Below are positions 57,458-64,000 of a stretch of DNA of 64,000 nucleotides, in pieces. The first letter of the stretch is position 1. Every line of letters starts with the position of its first letter. The notes under the pieces are model-generated. The model was not told where the DNA came from and did not search any database. It was given only the letters and a program-made list of their open reading frames with translations. A program made the position numbers and the translations under genes. Source of the DNA: Isoetes taiwanensis (taxonomy: Eukaryota > Streptophyta > Lycopodiopsida > Isoetales > Isoetaceae); contig JAJEKV010000011.1 of NCBI GenBank assembly GCA_021234155.1, positions 1,362,001 through 1,426,000 of the forward strand. Reading direction: 5' to 3'.

Positions 57458-60420
57458 TGGCATTCCTAGGATGGGTCCTATGACAACATATATATCGGCC
57501 GATAGAAGAGGAACAAATCTCAACATGGACAAAGAAAGAAAGGAAGCCAAAATGAAAACTGTTCGGAAGCAAGGGAGAAATGAGACTATAAGGGTCACTG
57601 AAATAAAAACAAAACAGAATGCACATATAAGTCTGATAGAAAATATGGTAAAAGAGGAACGACCACAAAGCCTGAAGGTACAGAGAGGATGAACCCAGAC
57701 AAAGGAGAAAGAAGGAGGACACAATGGAACACTGTCGTGGAAGATGGAAGAGAAGCATAAAATGAAGGAGAAGATGGAAAAGTGCAGCAAGAGATGTTGA
57801 AAGGAACTTATGGAACAACAGCAACCAGAGCCATGAACCTGACGACATCAATAGAGTGACGATGGCAAATGGCCAATGCACCAATACATACTACACTAAC
57901 AAAGATACAAAAATCCGAAGTATCCTAACTAGCAAAAGACAAGGAGCAAGAAGACAAAGAAAGAACTGACACAACTAAAGGAGTAATGTGAAACAAAACA
58001 ACAAGCCAAAGGAAATCAATGAAGGGAACATGGCATACACAATCGAATAGAGAAATGTTATCAAATGGAGCTGCTGAGATAATGAGGAGCGTATAACAAA
58101 AAGGAGCACAATAACCCATAATGGAGCAAGTCGAATCTAATAGAACAGATTGAAAATGTGGAATAAAGAAAGGGAGAAATGAGTCCACAAGGATCATTGA
58201 AACAAATGAAACAGGAAGCTAATAGGACATATGGAGCAAGCGTAACAAATCTAAAAACGAAGATAACAAAGGGTCAAAGCGGAAAACATAAAAGCATAGA
58301 AATGGGAGTAAAAAGGAGCCAAAAGAATACCTAAATGACAAAAGTAAAAACGCCTAAAAACAAAGAAACCTATTGACAAACTTGAACAACCAGAAATAAA
58401 GGCATAAAGTACTTGAAAATTTGGAAATCCTAGAAAAAAGTGAGCAACCAGGCTAAAACCAAGCCACAGGGGCAATGGGTTGGAAACGTAACAAAAAACA
58501 TAGGATTAGCAAATGCAAGAAGAGAACTAGGCAGGAAAATGGAAAATTGAAACCCATGGTACCAAAAATCTAAAGAGAGTATATAAAACATGATAATGAG
58601 TCAAATGAAGGCAATGTAGTTTGAAAGAGTAGCTTAAGGCAATGGTACAAAGAAGGCAAGATGAAAGTGCAAATGGAGCAAATGAAACGACAAAAAATAA
58701 AAAGAGCAAACGAAGCTAATAGGAAATAATGGAATTACTGAGACCAACCACTCGCACTCTAAAGCATAGAATGTGGAAACCATGGAGCAATGTAGCAAAG
58801 AACAATGATAACTCAATGGAAAAAGCATCAAAACCTGATAAAAACATGACCCAAGTGGTCCAGAGCCATGCAAAGAAAGCAAACCAGTGTACTACTAAAT
58901 CTCACCGAATATAAACAACCACTATATAACTGACCATTAAGAAAATAGACAACAGATAAAAACCATTAGCAAAGGCTAAGATATCGATTCACCGCTTTAC
59001 TGATGTTGTGAAACACAGCAGTGGATTGAAACAGCCAAACCAACTTGGTACAACGGGATTGAACATAACATATCGAAAGCAGAGAAACAAGTAACAAAAG
59101 AGCAATAAAAGACAGAACACAGTTGGCAAAAAAGGATGACTAGAATAGATCAGATGAGGGTTACAAATCAAGAAGAAAGGGCTACGCAAGGCTAATAGAG
59201 TAAAGACAATTCAAAAGGGTAATTGAATAAAAGATAAAAAGGAACTTGAGCGAAAAAGAAGCGAATGAAGGATCCACACAGTCAATAAACAAACGAAAGA
59301 AAACACATATGAAACTAATGAAATGTGGATCAAAAAACAAATAGAAATGCGAACTAAAAAAGGAACTAAAATAGCGAAAAGAAGTCAACGAGAATACATG
59401 GAGCAAATGGCTAAATACAGAATGAACCAAAAACGAGTGAAAGACTAGTTGACAAAGGAAACATGCGTAAAACATGATGCCAAACCACCAATATGCGAAA
59501 AATTAGTATTAACCGAACTACATATATAGGGAGCAAGATCAACAGAAAAAGTTCAAAGATGTCGAAACAAGGGTAATGACGTGAACCCAGAGGGACCAAC
59601 GATAATGGAAAAGCAACCCACAGGACCCAAATTATGGGAGGACGAAAAATAAGAAAGTGAGCAAGAGTTGCACGAAGGCAAGAATAACGGAGCAACAAAA
59701 GGGGGCAAAGGAACGGATGTAACTGCAAATAGGATGACTCAAGCGAAGAAGGGAGAACAAGGAACAACATGATAAACAACTAGAAAATTTATAGGAGACC
59801 CTATAAATGAATAGCTCAGTGAGATCCATAACTTGCAAACAACGCCCAGAGCAACTCCAATGCCAGAACACAAGATAGATAATCAAAACAACTAAGAAAT
59901 CTGGAAAAACAACGATGGGGAGAACTATGTAATATATGCCATGAAAATGTGCACATCACCATAATGCCGCCACAAGCAGTCTCCAATGAAAAATTGCGAT
60001 AGAAGAACTACAAACTGCCTCTAAAAGGCTACCATGAGTGAAATAAGGACGCTATGCTTAATGCAGAGTCAAGAAGAACGGGGCACAAATACGAATAGCA
60101 TCCAATAGAAGAATGAGCACCTTGAGCAAAATGACATACAACCTAAAAACTGAAAAAACGTGCCCACCAAATGGAAAACATCCAAAAGACCATAAGTCTG
60201 TGATAGTCCCAGACAAGAATGTAGTCATAAAATTGGAAAACTGAAAAGACTAATCAATTGAAAGCGGTCCAGCACTGACTAACACGCTATGTGAAATAAA
60301 CTAAGAGCAAAGGGCAACAACATGATGAGTTATCACTATTGGCAAGTACGAATCTTATAGAAGAATCTCCAGAAAAAACGCAATATCAGTTAAAACACAA
60401 TACTACCTCAGGGACATCCA

Positions 60421-60483
60421 TAAAAGACACATACACAAGTGCTGCAAACTATAAAAGACACGTACACAAGTGATGCAACCAAC
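60421..60483 (+). repeat. Tandem duplication of about 34 bp
   Basis: ATAAAAGACACATACACAAG and ATAAAAGACACGTACACAAG, each followed by TG(C/A)TGCAA. Confidence 0.85.
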
Positions 60484-60744
60484 CACCTAACCATGGAGTA
60501 TTATACAACACAGCGTGTTAAACTAATGACAATGAGAAAGATAAAAGTGCAAAAAATGCTTGACAAACAATAGTTGTGAGTCTGGTACACAACAGTTGGA
60601 CATGCAACCTATAAAACCAGGTATAAAATATGACAAAAGGGGGTCAGACCCTAAACCCTTATATGGGCCTTCTAGATGGAGAGTAAAACCATATTGAGCC
60701 CATAGCACAATAAAATCCAATGCAAGTTTCGGCGCAACTGAAAG

Positions 60745-61090
60745 AAATGAGAAAATAAAAACATACCTAGGTTGCGCTTGAGAAAGGTCCACAAAAGAAA
60801 AATCGGCGGCCAATATTAGGAGAGCAAAGTATAACCTATCTTGAGCAATTAAATGAAACGAGAATCCGACAACACATTAATCCACTAGGTTGCGCTTGAA
60901 GAAACCACAAAAAATTCGGGGGGCCAACATTAGGAAAATATGATTAAACTATACCTAGACCGGACTCACGTGGCAGATGAATGAAATGAGAAAACAAAAC
61001 CATACCTAGGTTGTGCTCAAAAAATCCACAAGAAGAAAAATGACGAGCGAACATTAGAAAGACGAAGTATCACATATCAAGGCATTTGAA
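60745..61090 (+). repeat. Tandem repeat, three diverged units of about 115-130 bp
   Basis: Each unit has ACCTAGGTTG(C/T)GCT, a CACAA(A/G)A... stretch, GGCC/GCGAACATTAG and a TATAACC/TATCAC segment. Confidence 0.75.
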
Positions 61091-61419
61091 TGGAACGCGG
61101 ATACAACAAATATTGCTAAAAACTGACGAAGGCATTCTATAAAAAGGACAAAACATCTACAGACAACGAATAAGGATAGGAAATGTACTTTTGCCGTTAA
61201 AATGAGGACTAAAGCCTAGATCTTTACAAAAGAAATGTTCTTAAAGTAGGACTTTACTCACATGGGTCTCTCTAAACAATTTAAAAAGAAGGATAAAATC
61301 CATGTAACAGCTCATATGTGACTAGCAACTTCGCACGCTACAATGAAAGATAAAAAACATCCCCAAGACAATAGAATTCGAAAACCTTCCAATCACAAAT
61401 AAAGATAAATACGACCCCA

Positions 61420-61645
61420 AAACATTGGACCCGAAAAATTGTTTCATTAGGAACTTGAACCTATGACCACAGAAATAATATTGGATCCGAAAAAGTGACA
61501 CAAATAAAGGATAAATATGACCCCAAAACATTGGACCCAAAAAATTGTTTCATTCGAAACTTGAACCTATGACCACAGAAGTAATATTGGATCCGAAAAA
61601 AATTGCTTCATTCACAACTTGAACCTATGACCACAGAAACAAAAA
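61420..61645 (+). repeat. Three units with ACTTGAACCTATGACCACAGAA
   Basis: Units share AAATTG(T/C)TTCATT and GAACTTGAACCTATGACCAC, then AATATTGGATCCGAAAAA. The minus strand of the shared part contains GGTTCAAGTTCC, close to a tRNA B box, so a tRNA-derived (SINE-like) source is possible. Confidence 0.75.
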
Positions 61646-61759
61646 CCATCTGGCTATCCAATGCACCCTCTCAAATTCTGTTAATACTTTACCAATTATT
61701 ATTGTTATATATATCTGAAGAAGGCAAAAACGACTTACAGAAACTGATTTACAGATAAT

Positions 61760-62560
61760 ATGGAAGGTCTGCGGTGAAGAACTGGAGGGTCGCGGCAACG
61801 AACCGACTCCATGCAAGGAATCGATCTGAGTTATTCTGCCAGAGACTCAAGGTCCTTGCTAACACGATCTGGAGTCAGATTCGGCTCAAAACTGGCCTTG
61901 ACAAACACATCAAAGCTGGGTCTCCATAAGCACCGACAACCAGGAAAACGGCACGGGCCCTCATGCTGAACATCAAGCACAAAAATCAGTATGAACAGAA
62001 CCAGGTTAGGGCTTGCAACCATCGATTTCTGCTAAACCACAGATCGCATCTGCAAAAGTGGAATAAAAAAGGTATCAATATTATCCGGCATGCCCTGTGC
62101 TCCAGAAAGATTCCTTGCAACCATCGATTCATGCTTTGTGCTCTAGCAAGATCAGGAAGAAAATTGATTAAAAACTGTCCAGATGAATATATCGAGTGGT
62201 CTACCAAGATCATACAATAAACCAAAGAACTGGATTCCTGCAAAACCCTCACCGCTAAGAACCCATTCAAAATAAAAAACCAAGAAAACCCAGATCTGGA
62301 CTGCACAAAACTCTAGTCAAAAAAGTATTACTTGAACCACATCTAAGAAGGCTTAGCGGGAACCAGTAGCTGGCAGCAGTGGCCGAATCCAAGCCGAAGG
62401 AAGAGCCCTACTACCGAGCTTCCTGGAAAAGCCAAAGAAAAACTCGCAGAGAAAGGAAAAGGATGCTACATCCAATCTCAAAAGCAGAGAAACGAAAAAG
62501 AATATGATCACCAGACCAGAAATTTTAGCAGATTGTGCAATAAAGATCAAACATAGGAAT
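61760..62560 (-). other. Gene-like but unassigned segment in element A
   Basis: On the minus strand short frames look more protein-like than the filler (e.g. HEGPCRFPGCRCLWRPSFDV near 61930 with a following EPNLTPDRVSKDLESLAE), and GT/AG-like borders occur. I recognise no family. It could be captured exon sequence, which Helitron-class elements often carry. Confidence 0.3.
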
Positions 62561-62699
62561 AGTCTTTGAACGGTAGATTATCAAACTGGTAGGATAGAGA
62601 AGCAGAAAACTAGCTCAAGAGAACGCCGATGACGAAAAAATGAAAAGATGCTGAATAAATAGGGAGTGCAAAAAAGGGGCGTCCCCATCCAAGGAATGT

Positions 62700-62727
62700 C
62701 GGTTCTATTGCTATCGCAATAGAACCG
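62700..62727 (+). repeat. 3'-terminal hairpin of element A
   Basis: Identical to the hairpin of element B: CGGTTCTATTGC, TATC, GCAATAGAACCG. Confidence 0.92.
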
Positions 62728-62733
62728 TGGCAT

Positions 62734-64000
62734 TACTTCCTATTTTGAACTAAGTTTTCAACCCACGTGACTGGCTATATTTCAGATACTTCTGCATGCA
62801 AAGCTTATCTTTAAAATATAAAAGTTTTCCTATCTTTTTATACTATTTATAAGTTTCCCTTTACTTATCAATCCTGGCCTCTTTGCAAACACTAGCCCAT
62901 GCGTCCTGGTATTCCTTACTTGCGGCTAGTGCTTCTTCAATCTTCTTGTCGAACTCATTAGATAAGGTTGAGATCGCATTACAATGAATTTTCCTTACAA
63001 AAAATGTATCGAGAGAGTGAGTCCACTACCATTTAGCTTGCTTTTGTAGATTATCTTGACATCCTATTATGCGAGGAATTCCATTCAACGCATTTGCCTC
63101 AGGTTGACGGGTGATTGCATGAAAATGTACTGGGGGGGCTTTGATGATCAGTATATAGCTGAAATTGCCTACTAAGCAAGTAATGTCACTATATGCATGA
63201 GGCTCTTACGACCACTAAAAGCTCTTGACCATGGGCTGCATCGTGTTGTGCGGTGCCATTCATCTTCTTGCAGTTATATGCCATTACTCTTCCCTCTTGC
63301 ATAAGAAATCCTCTGGTTGCCAACTTACTTATATCTATTGCCACATATGCCATAATCTTCCCTCTTGCATAAGGACTCCTCCAGTTGCTAACTTACTTGC
63401 ATCCATTACCACTAGCTTATCCTTATTTGGCTCTGGTAGTGTAAGCAACTGGCACTGTAATTACGACTTCCTTGCGCTTCTCAAAGGAGGCGTGGACTTT
63501 CTCTTGCCAATGTTTGATCCAATCATTTACCTTGTCATGCTTTGTGAGATTAAGGTCCGAGCGGGGATGCCCACTTAGCAAAGTCACTTACGAACTTCTT
63601 AAAATAATCGGCTAGACGGAGGAAGCTCCTTACCACATGGACGTTCTTTGGTGTTGGCCAATCTATTATAACTTTGATCTTAGGCGGGATCGGTCTTGAT
63701 TTGTTCTCACATCACTATGCCCAAGTATTCTATTCTACTTGTTTTAAAAATGGCATTTGAAGAATTTGGCGAGTCGATGTTGTCTCAACTTCTACAAGTT
63801 CCTTTGGAATTGCCCAACTTGCTATACAGTTGCAGTAGAATGTCATCAAAAAGTATGATCGAGTTCATCCAAGAACTCTTTGAACATTTTGTATAAATGT
63901 CACTAACACATTACATAAGCCAAAGACATAAGTGTAACTCATAATGGTCATACCGATGGTCATAATGGCCTCTTTATTTCATGAATGAATTCAAACCCCT
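62734..64000 (-). pseudogene. Ty3/gypsy pol remnant Y, copy 2, RT and RNase H part
   Basis: Continuation of 55331-56125 after the inserted elements. On the minus strand, from the right edge inward, decayed RT pieces read FDDILLQLYSK (about 63810-63850), FKTSRIEYLGIV and IKTDPA (63690-63760), and LRLADYFKKFVSDFAKWASP (about 63580-63640). RNase H then follows (DASKLATGGVLMQEGR-like, 63340-63400), then a connection with KIEEALAASKEYQDAWASVC (about 62880-62945) and KLLYFKDKLCMQKY (about 62790-62830). Frameshifts and stops are frequent. The order and strand match the integrase part at 55331-56125. Confidence 0.78.
63270..63405 (-). repeat. 67-bp tandem duplication within RNase H remnant
   Basis: The segment encoding SKLAT.G.LMQEGR occurs twice in succession (63338-63405 and 63270-63336) with about 80 percent identity by eye, so the duplication is old. 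Confidence 0.75.

Larger units (their letters stand above)
56126..57463 (+). mobile_element. Helentron-like element B (non-autonomous, 1.34 kb)
   Basis: Begins TCCTAGGATGGGTCCTATGA and ends GGGGCGTCCCCATCCAAGGA...hairpin...GTGGCAT. The last about 150 bp, including the hairpin, read identical to the end of element A. The interior has no protein domain. It contains a module resembling the one in the 15.8-17.6 kb repeat (TTATCGGGAAGAAGAACCAC, then GGTTTTTGAGGAAAACCC) and an array of small hairpins. It directly abuts element A in the same orientation. Confidence 0.78.
57464..62733 (+). mobile_element. Helentron-like element A (non-autonomous, 5.27 kb)
   Basis: Starts TCCTAGGATGGGTCCTATGA directly after element B and ends with the same sub-terminal repeat, hairpin (62700-62727) and GTGGCAT. 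B plus A together interrupt gypsy remnant Y at AAATTTAAT^TACTTCC, and the uninterrupted site is at 36869/36870. The insertion is again between two T residues without duplication. The interior is purine-rich degenerate DNA (57500-60400), tandem repeats (60745-61640) and a gene-like segment on the minus strand near 61800-62560. No Rep/helicase frame is present. Confidence 0.78.

Noticed and set aside
57164-57884. Long minus-strand frames (208 and 147 codons) rich in Phe, Leu and Ser
   Set aside because: Same composition effect in the purine-rich filler of element A. The two frames overlap each other in different phases.

Overview
The window looks like nuclear DNA of a land plant with a large, transposon-filled genome. 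The basis is two LINEs, two Ty3/gypsy-type retroelements, long-TIR MITE-like elements, spliced exons with GT/AG borders, and three exons of a HEATR5/SWEETIE-type HEAT-repeat gene whose motifs (YRTRVFAAE, LVLHLADLI) are deeply conserved. Two decayed transposase-like gene families, one with a VGHTHDDID motif and one with SHGKGEHDG, make me favour a non-seed plant (fern, lycophyte or bryophyte) over an angiosperm, but this is inference. Almost all coding capacity is mobile-element derived and most of it is broken.

Layout. 1-3.63 kb: a LINE on the minus strand, with an intact apurinic-type endonuclease start of ORF2 running off the left edge and an ORF1-like frame upstream of it. 4.49-15.54 kb: a full-length Ty3/gypsy element (gag, PR, RT, RNase H, IN in that order), heavily frameshifted, with about 600-bp LTRs and an unusual 3.7-kb region between integrase and the 3' LTR. 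15.8-21.06 kb: a repeat family arranged as alternating inverted units, forming a palindrome of about 3.4 kb. 21.3-25.3 kb: hairpins, a decayed open frame, microsatellite and GTAC-rich DNA. 25.9-31.8 kb: two co-oriented decayed transposase-like genes. 32.2-33.5 kb: a G-box cluster, a short spliced ORF candidate and a cluster of strong hairpins. 35.2-45.85 kb: LTR-like repeats flanking a gypsy pol remnant, one of them split by a 7.7-kb Helentron-like element. 46.7-49.2 kb: a 5'-truncated LINE. 50.17-50.84 kb: the HEATR5/SWEETIE exons. 53.35-53.80 kb: a 454-bp long-TIR MITE. 55.3-64 kb: a second copy of the gypsy pol remnant, interrupted by two head-to-tail Helentron-like elements.

The strongest discovery is the Helentron-like family. 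Three elements share the same 5' terminus, a 3' sub-terminal inverted repeat and a 26-28-nt terminal hairpin. Two independent insertion events can be read exactly, because the window also carries the uninterrupted paralogous target in each case. Both insertions lie between two T residues and made no target-site duplication, as described for Helentron/Helitron2 elements. I see no Rep or helicase frame, so these copies appear non-autonomous.

Read together, the region is a nest: old gypsy remnants were hit by Helentron-like elements, and LINEs, MITEs and palindromic repeats accumulated around at most one or two host gene fragments. Frameshifts by small indels are so common, including between the two LTRs of one element, that either strong decay or imperfect assembly must be kept in mind.
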